Below are positions 50,355 through 58,961 of a stretch of 64,000 nt of DNA, piece by piece. The notes under the pieces are model-generated. The model did not search any database, was not told where the DNA came from, and was given only the letters and a program-made list of their open reading frames with translations. The position numbers and the translations under genes are program-made. The stretch comes from Paenibacillus pasadenensis (lineage in GTDB: Bacteria; Bacillota; Bacilli; Paenibacillales; Paenibacillaceae): positions 744,001 through 808,000 of the forward strand of contig NZ_JAMBOT010000002.1 of assembly GCF_023715725.1 (NCBI RefSeq). Direction: 5' to 3'. Numbering within the stretch: position 1 is the first letter of the stretch; every line of letters starts with the position of its first letter.

Positions 50355-52091
50355 ATGTACCCTTTATTTTCGCTGCGCATCGACCTAAAGCCATACTCGC
50401 TGAAACAGAGGCTGATCCTTCTGCTTGTTTTGAGCGTGTTGGCTCCAATTATTTTGATCGGCAGCATTTCATACTATTCCATGAATTCCATTCTCGAAAA
50501 CAAGACGCAGACGGGAATTAAAACGAATCTGCATCAGGTTCGCCTGTCGCTGGATGAATTGCTGAGGCAGTTGAACCAGGTGTCCCAGCAGCTTGCGTTC
50601 GACAGCGGGCTTAACAAAGAACTGGAGCAATACATGCAGTCCTCATCGCTGGACAAAAAAATGGTTTATGACAAAATTCAAGCAAAGTTGAATTTAATTC
50701 AATTTACGAATCCTTCGGCCGGTCTAATGTTTTATTTTATTGAGGGCAGCGGCGAATATTTATTGCCTAACTATCCGGTGCTGGACGAATTTAAAGTCCG
50801 CGAGCTTCCCGTATTCGACCGTTATCGGGATATTACCTATTACGGCCCGCATCAATCTCAGTCGTCGATGCAGAACAAGGAAGTGATGTCCATTGTGCGT
50901 AAGGTCGAGGCGCCCTATACCGACAGCTTATATGTGTATATTGAGTCGGCGCTAAGACTGGAGGACGATCTTTTGGACAGCGGCTCGTTCGGGCTGAATG
51001 TTTCGCATCTCATAGTTGATCATACCGGAGTGGTGACGTACAGCCAGAAACCGTCTGACTTCCCGGTCGGTTCGAACTATCAGGCTTCCGCCGGATCCAG
51101 GGACGGGATGAGCCGCAATTATTTATTTGAGGAAACCGGCAGCCAGAACTGGAAGGTTGTTGCGGCCATTTCCAAAAAAGAATACGAATCTGAAGTGCAG
51201 AGCTGGATGATCCGGTTTGCTGGTTCGGCTATTTTGACGTTAATGATCGGCATTGTCATTGCGCGCCTTATTTGGCGTTCGCTCTATGGTCCGATGCGGC
51301 AGCTCAGCCAGAACATCCGCAGCGTCAAACATGAAAAATGGGATGAGCCCAAACAATCCTTTACTATGATCGAGTTTGAATCCATTATGCAGGACTTTTA
51401 TGGGATGAGAGAAAAAATGGGGAGTCTGATGCGGGAGCTAGAGGCGGAAGGAAAACGGAAGGGACAGCTCGAAATTGAAAAGCTGATGTACCAGATCAAT
51501 CCTCATTTTCTCCACAATACGCTTGATACGCTGAGGTGGACCGCCCGAATGGACGGATACAGCCAAATGGATACCCTCATCTCCGCGTTAATTAAAGTGC
51601 TGCATTATAATTTGGGAAAAAGCGGGCCGGCAACGATCCGCAGTGAAATTGAGAATGTGAAAAGCTACACGTTAATTCAGGAGCATCGTTACCAGTTTCA
51701 GTTTCATATTCGGCTGAATGCCGAGCCCGATACGCTGGATTTGCCGATTCCGCGATTTGTGCTGCAGCCGATTGTCGAAAATGCGATCTATCACGGCCTT
51801 TCCGACCACGGGACGATTGTTGTGACCATTTCCAAGATGGGAGAACATCAGGTTTTAATCCGGGTGGAGGACAACGGAAGAGGAATGGAAGAGGCGGAAA
51901 TCGCCCGTATTCTGAATCGGAAAGATGAAGAGGCTCCAGGCGCTTCAGGGATCGGCTTGGCTTATGTGCGGCGTATGGTGCTTGAATTCGGCGAGTATGC
52001 GGATATGAAGATTCAAAGCAAGGTTGGTGAAGGAACGACAGTAGTTCTGCTGCTTCCGGTTTATTCCAGTGAACGGGCGGTTTCGAAATAA
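50355..52091 (+). CDS. YesM-type sensor histidine kinase
   Basis: The 578-residue kinase has membrane helices at about 20-42 and 290-310 enclosing a large exported sensor domain. A HAMP domain is followed by the His_kinase motif INPHFLHNTLDTLRWTARMDG, with the phosphoacceptor histidine in NPHFL, and an HATPase domain (VLQPIVENAIYHGL, RVEDNGRGM, GIGLAYVRRMVLEFG). It pairs with the regulator upstream. Paenibacillus uses many such systems for glycan sensing. GGGGAGG lies 12 bases before the ATG. Confidence 0.93.
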   Translation: MYPLFSLRIDLKPYSLKQRLILLLVLSVLAPIILIGSISYYSMNSILENKTQTGIKTNLHQVRLSLDELLRQLNQVSQQLAFDSGLNKELEQYMQSSSLDKKMVYDKIQAKLNLIQFTNPSAGLMFYFIEGSGEYLLPNYPVLDEFKVRELPVFDRYRDITYYGPHQSQSSMQNKEVMSIVRKVEAPYTDSLYVYIESALRLEDDLLDSGSFGLNVSHLIVDHTGVVTYSQKPSDFPVGSNYQASAGSRDGMSRNYLFEETGSQNWKVVAAISKKEYESEVQSWMIRFAGSAILTLMIGIVIARLIWRSLYGPMRQLSQNIRSVKHEKWDEPKQSFTMIEFESIMQDFYGMREKMGSLMRELEAEGKRKGQLEIEKLMYQINPHFLHNTLDTLRWTARMDGYSQMDTLISALIKVLHYNLGKSGPATIRSEIENVKSYTLIQEHRYQFQFHIRLNAEPDTLDLPIPRFVLQPIVENAIYHGLSDHGTIVVTISKMGEHQVLIRVEDNGRGMEEAEIARILNRKDEEAPGASGIGLAYVRRMVLEFGEYADMKIQSKVGEGTTVVLLLPVYSSERAVSK

Positions 52092-52178
52092 GGTGCACTT
52101 TTGTCCTGAAAAAAGTACATTATTGTCTGTTTTATAGGTTTGCCTGATGGAAAGTTGAAGATAAATATGCACCAAAAC

Positions 52179-52214
52179 AAAGACCTTTCCTCACTTTGGA
52201 AAAGGTCTTTTTGT
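52179..52214 (+). terminator. Intrinsic terminator of the YesN/YesM operon
   Basis: AAAGACCTTTCC pairs with GGAAAAGGTCTTT (one bulged base) around a six-base loop, then TTG. The 125 bases from here to 52340 hold the leader of the secreted protein gene, with GGAGG at 52329-52333. Confidence 0.82.
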
Positions 52215-52339
52215 TTACAATTGTTTTAGATTCAATAAGTCTCCAGGAGAGGGGGAGCAATCACGTCTTAGGCAGTCGCTGTTTCAACAACCTAATTTCT
52301 GGATGAGCAGAACGCATTCCTAATTGTAGGAGGTCAAAG

Positions 52340-54643
52340 ATGATAAATTCCATGAACAGATTCATTGCGGTCAAGCTGGCGGCGCTTCTTTTGTTTGTAT
52401 CGGTCCTCGCATTGCTGCCGGCTCAAAAGCCGGTACAGGCAAACGCGACATTGCTTAGCCAAGGAAAGCCGGTAACCGCGCTCAATTCCGAAGCTGGAAA
52501 CGGGCCGGAGCTGGCCAACGATGCGGATTCGAGCAACAACGGTTATTGGGGCTCCGTTATTACGGACGAACGCAAAAAAACCTGGTGGCAAATTGATTTG
52601 GAAGGACAGAATCATATCTCTCAAATCGTAGTGCGCAACTATGTTGATGGCACGAGATTTTATCAATATCATATCGTTGGCAGCATGGACGGGGTGAACT
52701 GGAATCCGATTGCCATCAAAGGCGGCAATTCCGCCGCTTCCAATGGAGGCGATGTTTATAACGTATCGGTCGCAGCACGATATATCCGCGTTATCTATAC
52801 GTTAGGTTCCGCAAACGGTATTGCTCATATGACGGATTTTAAAGCATACGGGCATCCGGTAAGCACCATGCAGACAGATCCGCAAGTGAAGCTGCAATCG
52901 GCCTCATTGGACAAAGTGTCGTATTCGGCGGGCGATACCGTAAAGCTGAACTACCAGCTGAAAAACAATTCCCCATCTTACAGCTACAACATCACAAGCG
53001 TAAAAGCTAAAGTAATCGGACTTACATCCCCCTATAACCTGTTTGTGGAGCAGCAGGTAGCGGCCAATGTGAATTTGTCGCCAGGGCAAACGTATACCGG
53101 CTCCAATATTTCCATCCTGAACATAGACAATATGACGGCGCTTGGATCGTATGCGCTGCATGTTCAGTACAACTTCAGCGATGGAAGCTCATGGGAATCT
53201 TATCAGACCTTTTTCAGAATTAAAAATACCGACGAGAAATACGTTTATTCGGTAGCAAGGGATACTTATAACGGCTTGCCGGTGTACAAACTCGACGGAG
53301 ATATGAGCGCTGGAGTTGCGGTTGAAAAAGCGGCGGAGTCCATCGGTGCGGGCACCTCGCAAATGTGGAACACAAACGGCGGGATGCTCACTTCCATCCA
53401 TGCGACACCTTCGTTTTTAGTTGATTCCGTGCAGCAAACCGTTGATTTTTACGATCAGGAATTTGGCAGCAGCACCGTATTTGATACGGTTATTATCGGT
53501 ACGGGAAGTTTTGGAGCCCCTTATCTGTCCAAAACGCTGAACGCTCCGTTTTTGCCGACACATTTCCTCGTCAGCGCGGATACCGTTCAGGAAATTAAAT
53601 CCGTTCACGACTATTCCCGCAAGCAAGGGCTTTCGGTTTACAGCATGTTTGGCGCGGATGCGTCCGTTAATGAAGGCGTGGCCTGGATTGAGCTGCTGGA
53701 CCTGCCTCCAGCCTATGTGGATTTTCTCCAGAATCATCAGGTTAAAAACATCGTCTTTGTCGGAGCCAAAGGGAACGGCGGGGAAAGCCTCGTCAAAAAA
53801 GTGCTTACAGCTGATTCGCAGCCTGGACCGACCCAAAATGGCGATATTTATTTAGGATTTAATTTTGCCGGAGTGTCCGCCACCCAGAACCTGATCAATA
53901 TGAACACCAAGATAAAAGACTTCAACAGCTACAGCTTAGGCAGCTTTGAAAATTTGAAAGACTGGGAGAGCGGAATTTTAACGGCGCAGTTTAACAATTA
54001 CATCAGCACCGCAAGCAGCTCCGTGCCTACTCTGAACAAAATTGATTCCGTAATAAGCGGCCTGTGGGAAATGGCGTCCCATTCCATGTTGTCTTATTTC
54101 AAAAAAAATAACATTCCGCTGGAAGGCGTTTCGATCAATCCTTATATGAGCGCCCATCCGTTTTATGAAACGAAAAAAGGCTATGTTCCTTTCCTCATGC
54201 TGCAATGGGGAACAAATGTGAATCAAATGGTTGATCAAAATCTGAACGTCAAATTCAGAGCAATCGTAAACAGTTATTTCCCGTCCGTCACCTTTGACGA
54301 CCTGACCTTCCGGATTAATTTTGCACGAAATGCCGGGAACAATGATCAACCGCCTGTTGGCGGACTGTGGCTGTCGGATCAGATTAAAAACAGGCTGACG
54401 CATAACGGGCTGAATGACGTGAAGCAGAATACAAACGAAAAGACAGCTTTTGAAGTATGGGATGTGAGCGACGGCATGAATTCGCCAAGTGAAGAAATTG
54501 CCGTCGAGCTGACGACAATGTCCACTGCAGCCCAATTAAAAACGTGGAACGAATCTCTTGAACCGTTGACGTTGGACGAACTCGAGGACATCCAGCTGCA
54601 GGATACCGCTATTATTGTTGAGCAAAATTACACCCGAAACTAA
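52340..54643 (+). CDS. Secreted protein with F5/8 type C (discoidin) domain
   Basis: The 767-residue protein has a signal peptide (residues 1-37, cut probably after VQANA). A discoidin-like carbohydrate-binding domain (about 40-175) includes SQGKPVTALNSEAGNGPELANDADSSNNGYWGSV, WWQIDLEG and IRVIYTLG. A beta-sandwich of about 110 residues follows (VKLQSASLDKVSYSAGDTVKLNYQL). Residues 300-760 form a large domain I do not recognise. It contains VIIGTGSFGAPYLSK, HFLVSADTVQEIKSVHDYSRKQGLSVYSMFGAD and NIVFVGAKGNGGES. It may be a glycan-active enzyme, but I see no known catalytic motif. It follows a YesN/YesM system, probably its regulator. Confidence 0.75.
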   Translation: MINSMNRFIAVKLAALLLFVSVLALLPAQKPVQANATLLSQGKPVTALNSEAGNGPELANDADSSNNGYWGSVITDERKKTWWQIDLEGQNHISQIVVRNYVDGTRFYQYHIVGSMDGVNWNPIAIKGGNSAASNGGDVYNVSVAARYIRVIYTLGSANGIAHMTDFKAYGHPVSTMQTDPQVKLQSASLDKVSYSAGDTVKLNYQLKNNSPSYSYNITSVKAKVIGLTSPYNLFVEQQVAANVNLSPGQTYTGSNISILNIDNMTALGSYALHVQYNFSDGSSWESYQTFFRIKNTDEKYVYSVARDTYNGLPVYKLDGDMSAGVAVEKAAESIGAGTSQMWNTNGGMLTSIHATPSFLVDSVQQTVDFYDQEFGSSTVFDTVIIGTGSFGAPYLSKTLNAPFLPTHFLVSADTVQEIKSVHDYSRKQGLSVYSMFGADASVNEGVAWIELLDLPPAYVDFLQNHQVKNIVFVGAKGNGGESLVKKVLTADSQPGPTQNGDIYLGFNFAGVSATQNLINMNTKIKDFNSYSLGSFENLKDWESGILTAQFNNYISTASSSVPTLNKIDSVISGLWEMASHSMLSYFKKNNIPLEGVSINPYMSAHPFYETKKGYVPFLMLQWGTNVNQMVDQNLNVKFRAIVNSYFPSVTFDDLTFRINFARNAGNNDQPPVGGLWLSDQIKNRLTHNGLNDVKQNTNEKTAFEVWDVSDGMNSPSEEIAVELTTMSTAAQLKTWNESLEPLTLDELEDIQLQDTAIIVEQNYTRN

Positions 54644-54677
54644 TTTGGCGACTGCCCATGCATGGAGTAAAAGAAGA

Positions 54678-54712
54678 AGCCTCTGTACCCTTAGCCGGGT
54701 GCAGAGGCTTTG
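54678..54712. terminator. Terminator between the secreted protein gene and the AraC gene
   Basis: AAGCCTCTGTACCC pairs with GGGTGCAGAGGCTT (one mismatch), and TGTTCG follows. It can serve both convergent genes. Confidence 0.78.
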
Positions 54713-54725
54713 TTCGTTGCGGACA

Positions 54726-55643
54726 TTAGCGGGATTTCATTCCCGCTGCCGCCTCTACCGTACGTGCGTACTCAGACGGAGGCATACCGGTGGAGCGTTT
54801 GAACTCTCTGGAAAAATAATGCACGCTGGAATATCCAAGCCGTGCGGCGATTTCCGTCATGCTATAGCTGCGTTCGCGGATCATCGATTTGGCTTCCTCC
54901 AGCTTCATCTGCCGGAACAGCTCCATCGGCCCCATGCCGGTATGCAGCTGCACCAGCTCCTTCAGCCGAGTGCGTCCGAGATGCGCCGCCTGGCATAAAT
55001 CCTCCAGTGCCAGCGGTTCGCCCAGACGCTCAAGCATGACGGCCTTAAGCTTGTCAAACGTTTCCTGCCCGGCCGCACGCGCCGCCGGAGCAGGTGAGGA
55101 CGAGCGTTTACCATCCCGCTCGCCGGCAGACTGCGCGCTGCGAATCTGACTGATCAGCAGCAGCTCCAGGCAAAGCCGCAGCATTTGCTCCGATGCGGGC
55201 GGGGCTTGCGGATTTCTTTCCAGCCGATGCACTTTAGGATCGTGATAAGGGGGCAGGAAGCTCGCAAATCCTTCCTGCAGCAGCAGCGACAGCCAGCCCA
55301 GCTCCTTTTCCTGCAGCATGCCGACGCGGTCGTGAAGCTGAACCATGAGCGGACTGTCGCAGGTAAAGGCGATGACGATCAGATTCGGCGGGCGATGCCC
55401 GTTACCTACCCGCACCGTATGGAATTCCCCGGGTTTATGAAAAACGATGCTGCCCTGCTGCAAAATAAGCAGCCGGTCGTCGGCCCGCACCTCAACTTCG
55501 CCTTTGTCGACATAAAGCAGCTCCCAGAAATCATGAGACTCGCCTTCGAACAGGTACCCTTTTGGATATTCAAAATAATGAAATGATATCAGCTCGTCCA
55601 CCTGAAGGTCCTGTCTCAGGCGCAAAGGATGAAAGGTTGTCAT
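54726..55643 (-). CDS. AraC-family regulator with cupin sensor
   Basis: The 305-residue protein has an N-terminal cupin sensor (residues 20-120, HDFWELLYVDKGEVEVRADDRLLILQQGSIVFHKPGEFHTV) and a C-terminal AraC DNA-binding domain (about 205-295). The DNA-binding part shows LALEDLCQAAHLGRTRLKELVQLHTGMGPMELF and YSMTEIAARLGYSSVHYFSREFKRSTGMPPSEY. A low-complexity Ala/Ser/Arg segment lies between them. It is divergent from a sugar catabolic operon that it presumably controls. GAGGGAACC precedes the start. Confidence 0.9.
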   Translation of the reverse strand: MTTFHPLRLRQDLQVDELISFHYFEYPKGYLFEGESHDFWELLYVDKGEVEVRADDRLLILQQGSIVFHKPGEFHTVRVGNGHRPPNLIVIAFTCDSPLMVQLHDRVGMLQEKELGWLSLLLQEGFASFLPPYHDPKVHRLERNPQAPPASEQMLRLCLELLLISQIRSAQSAGERDGKRSSSPAPAARAAGQETFDKLKAVMLERLGEPLALEDLCQAAHLGRTRLKELVQLHTGMGPMELFRQMKLEEAKSMIRERSYSMTEIAARLGYSSVHYFSREFKRSTGMPPSEYARTVEAAAGMKSR

Positions 55644-55727
55644 AGGTTCCCTCCGTCAGGACGTTATGACTTCATCGTACCACGAATAAAGGCCGAAAAT
55701 GCAAAAACAGCGGCCAAAATGATAAAT

Positions 55728-55753
55728 TCAAAACGCTTTCTTCCGTCTATAAT
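55728..55753 (+). promoter_or_regulatory. cre-like site and promoter of the sugar catabolic operon
   Basis: TCAAAACGCTTTCT at 55728-55741 fits the CcpA site pattern (near-palindromic around ACGC, two positions off TGAAAACGCTTTCA). It overlaps the spacer of a promoter whose -10 is TATAAT at 55748-55753; TTCAAA at 55727 is a weak -35. Glucose repression through CcpA is the expected effect. Confidence 0.6.
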
Positions 55754-55795
55754 CCAAGTATAAACGCTAAGAAACCGAAGAGGAGGCTGCATCAA

Positions 55796-56644
55796 ATGAA
55801 AAAGGGCATTAACGCATGGTCTTTCCCGGCAGGCACGACGGTTGAACAAAGCATCGCCATCGCCAAGGACGCCGGATTCGACGGAATCGAGCTCGCGCTG
55901 GAGGAGACGGGGCAGCTCAGTCTGGAAAGCAGCGAAAAGGAAATTCTCGGCTACAAACAGCTGGCTAGCGATACCGGTCTGGAGCTGTCCAGCCTTGCAA
56001 GCGGCCTTTATTGGGCCTACCCTCCGACGAGCGACAGCGAATCGGTCCGCACAAAAGCCAAAGACATTATCCGCAAGCAGCTCGAAACGGCTGCTTTGCT
56101 TGAAGTAGATACGATTCTTGTTGTACCTGGCGCCGTAGGCGTAGACTTCATTCCTGACGCGCCGGTTGTTGCATACGACAAAGCTTATGACCGCGCTCTG
56201 GAAACGTTCCGGGAGCTCGCTTCCGAAGCCGAGAAGCTGAAAGTAAACATCGGCGTGGAAAACGTGTGGAACAAATTCCTGCTCTCTCCGCTTGAAATGA
56301 GAGGTTTCATCGATGCCGTCGGCTCCGATTATGTTGGCTCTTACTTCGATGTCGGCAACGTCGTTTATTCCGGTTATCCGGAACACTGGATTCAAATTCT
56401 CGGCTCCCGCATCAAAAAGGTTCACTTCAAAGACTACCGCCGCAACGCGGGCGGACTGCACGGCTTTGTCGATCTGCTTGCAGGCGACGTGAATTATCCG
56501 GCCGTTGTCCGCGAGCTGGAAGCGATCGGCTACGACAGCTTTGTTACGGCAGAGATGATTCCGCCTTATACGCATCATAGCGTTCAAATCGTATACAACA
56601 CGTCGGCGGCAATGGACGCCATTCTCGGAAGGAGCAAACGATAA
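55796..56644 (+). CDS. Sugar phosphate isomerase/epimerase (xylose isomerase-like TIM barrel)
   Basis: The 282-residue protein is an AP endonuclease 2/xylose isomerase-like TIM barrel. Metal and substrate positions are visible in GIELAL, VVPGAV, GVENVWNKFLLSP, SYFDVGN and VHFKDYRR, with ETAEM-like text near the end (FVTAEMIPPY). It resembles L-xylulose 5-phosphate epimerase or hexulose-phosphate isomerases, and also 3-keto-sugar epimerases that partner Gfo/Idh dehydrogenases. GAGGAGG stands upstream. The next gene starts at the last base of this one, so the two are coupled. Confidence 0.88.
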   Translation: MKKGINAWSFPAGTTVEQSIAIAKDAGFDGIELALEETGQLSLESSEKEILGYKQLASDTGLELSSLASGLYWAYPPTSDSESVRTKAKDIIRKQLETAALLEVDTILVVPGAVGVDFIPDAPVVAYDKAYDRALETFRELASEAEKLKVNIGVENVWNKFLLSPLEMRGFIDAVGSDYVGSYFDVGNVVYSGYPEHWIQILGSRIKKVHFKDYRRNAGGLHGFVDLLAGDVNYPAVVRELEAIGYDSFVTAEMIPPYTHHSVQIVYNTSAAMDAILGRSKR

Positions 56645-57663
56645 TGATTCGGATCGGTATGATTGGACTGGGCTTCATGGGACGGGCCCACCTGGAAAAC
56701 TATCTGCGCCTGGAGCAAGAGGGCGTAGCGGTCAAAGTTGTTGCGATCTGCGACGCAGACCCTGTTAAGCTGCAGGGCGGCGGCGGCGGCGGCAACCTCG
56801 AAGCAGGCAGCACGGTAGTGGATCTGAGCGCGTTTGCCCAGTACACCTCCATCTCGGAAATGCTGGAAAAAGAGCAGCTGGACGCGGTTGACATTACACT
56901 GCCTACATTCCTGCATCGCGATGTAACCGTTCAATGCCTGGAAGCTGGCATCCATGTGCTTTGCGAAAAGCCAATGGCCATGGATACCGAAGAATGCGAC
57001 GTCATGAACCAGGCGGCGGAGAAGAGCGGCAAAGCGCTTATGATCGGCCAATGCCTGCGCTTCTGGCCGGCATACGTCGAGCTCAAAAAGCTCATCGACA
57101 ACGGAACGCTCGGCAAAGTCACGTACGCCTATTTTTACCGCGGCGGCGGCACGCCAAGCTGGGGACCATGGGTGCTCCAAAAGGACAAGGGCGGCGGTGC
57201 GCTTCTCGACATGCACGTGCATGATACCGATGTTGTCAACTGGCTGTTTGGCAAGCCGGAAGCCGTTTCGACAAACGCAGTCAATGTCATTCCAGGCAGC
57301 GGCTACGACATCGTATCGACGAACTACCGTTATCCGCAAAACGCCGTCATCCACACGCAAGTGGATTGGACGCTCAACGGCGACTTTGGCTTCGAGATGG
57401 GCTTCCGCGTCACATTTGAGAACGGCAACGTCCAGTTCGTAAACAACGAGCTCCGCGTTAACCCGAACGACGCTCCGGGTTATGTCGCCGAGCTGTCGGA
57501 AAACCAAGGGTATTACTACGAGCTGAAGTACTTCGTGGAATCGCTCCTGAACGGCACTCCTATCGAAGAAGCGGACGGCCAAAGCACAAAAGACACCATC
57601 ACGATCGTGCGTGCAGAAATCGCTTCCGCTGACCAGCGCGGCGAGTGGGTTTCCGTCGGTTAA
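56644..57663 (+). CDS. Gfo/Idh/MocA family oxidoreductase
   Basis: The 339-residue NAD(P)-dependent dehydrogenase opens with IRIGMIGLGFMGRAHLENYLRL. It has the CEKPMAM motif with its lysine in HVLCEKPMAMDTEE, and the C-terminal alpha/beta half with GGGALLDMHVHDTDVVNWLFG (catalytic histidine/aspartate). It probably oxidises a sugar or inositol to a keto form for the epimerase next door. A run of six GGC codons (56776-56793) inserts a poly-glycine tract, GGGGGG, in the nucleotide-binding domain, which is unusual. ACAGGAGC-like text (AAGGAGC) precedes the start. Confidence 0.92.
   Translation: MIRIGMIGLGFMGRAHLENYLRLEQEGVAVKVVAICDADPVKLQGGGGGGNLEAGSTVVDLSAFAQYTSISEMLEKEQLDAVDITLPTFLHRDVTVQCLEAGIHVLCEKPMAMDTEECDVMNQAAEKSGKALMIGQCLRFWPAYVELKKLIDNGTLGKVTYAYFYRGGGTPSWGPWVLQKDKGGGALLDMHVHDTDVVNWLFGKPEAVSTNAVNVIPGSGYDIVSTNYRYPQNAVIHTQVDWTLNGDFGFEMGFRVTFENGNVQFVNNELRVNPNDAPGYVAELSENQGYYYELKYFVESLLNGTPIEEADGQSTKDTITIVRAEIASADQRGEWVSVG
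56776..56793 (+). repeat. GGC trinucleotide repeat inside the oxidoreductase gene
   Basis: Six tandem GGC units encode six glycines at about residues 45-50, between two strands of the Rossmann domain. Slippage would add or drop glycines without a frameshift. Confidence 0.85.
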
Positions 57664-57973
57664 TATTCAAGTTATGTATCAAAGCACAAGCCTGTCCGTC
57701 TTTTTGCGGACGGGCTTTGCTTTTGCAATACGGCTGTTTCAGCTAATATTGCTATGGAGCTGTTTGCACAAAAGAGGCTCGCTTATATGCTCCGCTCCGC
57801 ACAAAAGTGCAACTACTCGGCATAGCTGTTCTAGTCCGTATCCAGCGCTGGATTTACAATGGAGGTAGAGCAGAGATAAGAGTTGGAAATCTGAGTTCAA
57901 CGGGCCGGCTTTTAGCGCAGCGGGTTCTTTTCATCGGACGTAGTCCTATACTGACAAAAAGGCGGTTAAAAAG
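57664..57973 (+). other. Gap of 310 bases with a terminator
   Basis: An intrinsic terminator (AAGCCTGTCCG pairing CGGACGGGCTT at 57688-57717, followed by TGCTTTT) ends the two-gene operon. The remaining 250 bases hold no coding frame. They contain the upstream region of the next gene, including CTATACTGACAAAAAGGCGG before 57974, but no clear promoter. Confidence 0.6.
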
Positions 57974-58861
57974 ATGAGCGTAAATAATCCAATTGGCGTT
58001 ATCGTCGACAGCTTCCAGCTTGGCGTGCGCGAAGGGCTTCGTAAAGCAAAGGAAGTAGGCGCGGACGGCGTTCAAATTTATGCGGTTGCCGGAGAAATGG
58101 ACCCGGATATTCTTGATGCAGCCAGCCGCAAGGAGCTGCGCGAATATATCGATTCGCTGGGCCTCACCGTGTCCGCGCTCGTAGGCGATCTGGCAGGCCA
58201 CGGCTTCCAGGACAAAAATGAAAACGGCTGGAAGGTCGAAAAATCCAAGCGCATTTTGGACTTGGCGCTTGATCTCGGCTGCAACATCGTCACGACGCAT
58301 ATCGGCATCGTGCCGGACGACGAAAACAGCGAGATTTACCAAACCATGCTGCAAGCCTGCGATGAAATCAGCCGTTATGCAAGCAGCAAAAACGCCTTTT
58401 TTGCCATTGAAACCGGACCGGAGCGCGCCGAGCATCTGAAGCAGTTCCTCGACAAGCTGAGCACGGACGGGCTGTCCGTCAATTTTGATCCGGCCAATAT
58501 GGTTATGGTGACAGGCGACGACCCGGTACAAGGCGTGTATACGCTCGGACGTTATATCGTTCATACGCATGCCAAGGACGGCGTGAAGCTGAAGGATTAT
58601 GTAGATCCGCGCAAGGTGTACGGAATGCTTGGTTACGAGCATGAAGCGATGAGCCATGAAAAGCTGGCTGCCGAAGCCGAGGAAGGCGAGGATTTCCGCG
58701 AAGTTCCGCTTGGCGAGGGCAGTGTCGACTGGCAGAACTATCTTCAAGCTTTGCAGGACATCGGCTACACCGGTTATTTGACGATTGAGCGTGAGGTTGG
58801 CTCACAGCCGGAGAAGGATATTGCGGCTGCCGTTCAGTTTTTGAAAGGTTTCCGTTCATAG
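57974..58861 (+). CDS. Sugar phosphate isomerase/epimerase (second TIM-barrel paralogue)
   Basis: The 295-residue protein is another xylose isomerase-like TIM barrel. It shows LGVREGLRKAKEVGADGVQIYAVAGE, LVGDLAGHGF, NIVTTHIGIVPDD, FAIETGPERAEHL, VNFDPANMVM and IVHTHAKDGVKL, which match metal and substrate positions in the IolE/IolI-like branch. It probably handles a keto-inositol or keto-sugar made by the Gfo/Idh enzyme. AAAGGCGG stands eight bases before the start. It is separated from the first two genes by a terminator, so it may be expressed separately. Confidence 0.88.
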   Translation: MSVNNPIGVIVDSFQLGVREGLRKAKEVGADGVQIYAVAGEMDPDILDAASRKELREYIDSLGLTVSALVGDLAGHGFQDKNENGWKVEKSKRILDLALDLGCNIVTTHIGIVPDDENSEIYQTMLQACDEISRYASSKNAFFAIETGPERAEHLKQFLDKLSTDGLSVNFDPANMVMVTGDDPVQGVYTLGRYIVHTHAKDGVKLKDYVDPRKVYGMLGYEHEAMSHEKLAAEAEEGEDFREVPLGEGSVDWQNYLQALQDIGYTGYLTIEREVGSQPEKDIAAAVQFLKGFRS

Positions 58862-58906
58862 CAGGAAGCTGCTGCAAATAGAGGAGTGCCGGCAAACGAG
58901 CTCATG

Positions 58907-58935
58907 GAGCGGCGTTGACGGCGCTCTTCTTTTTT
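58907..58935 (+). terminator. Intrinsic terminator after the second epimerase gene
   Basis: GAGCGGCG-TTGA-CGGCGCTC (one G-G mismatch) is followed by TTCTTTTTT. Confidence 0.8.
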
Positions 58936-58961
58936 GGTTTAACGACTATCTGGGCCGGAAT

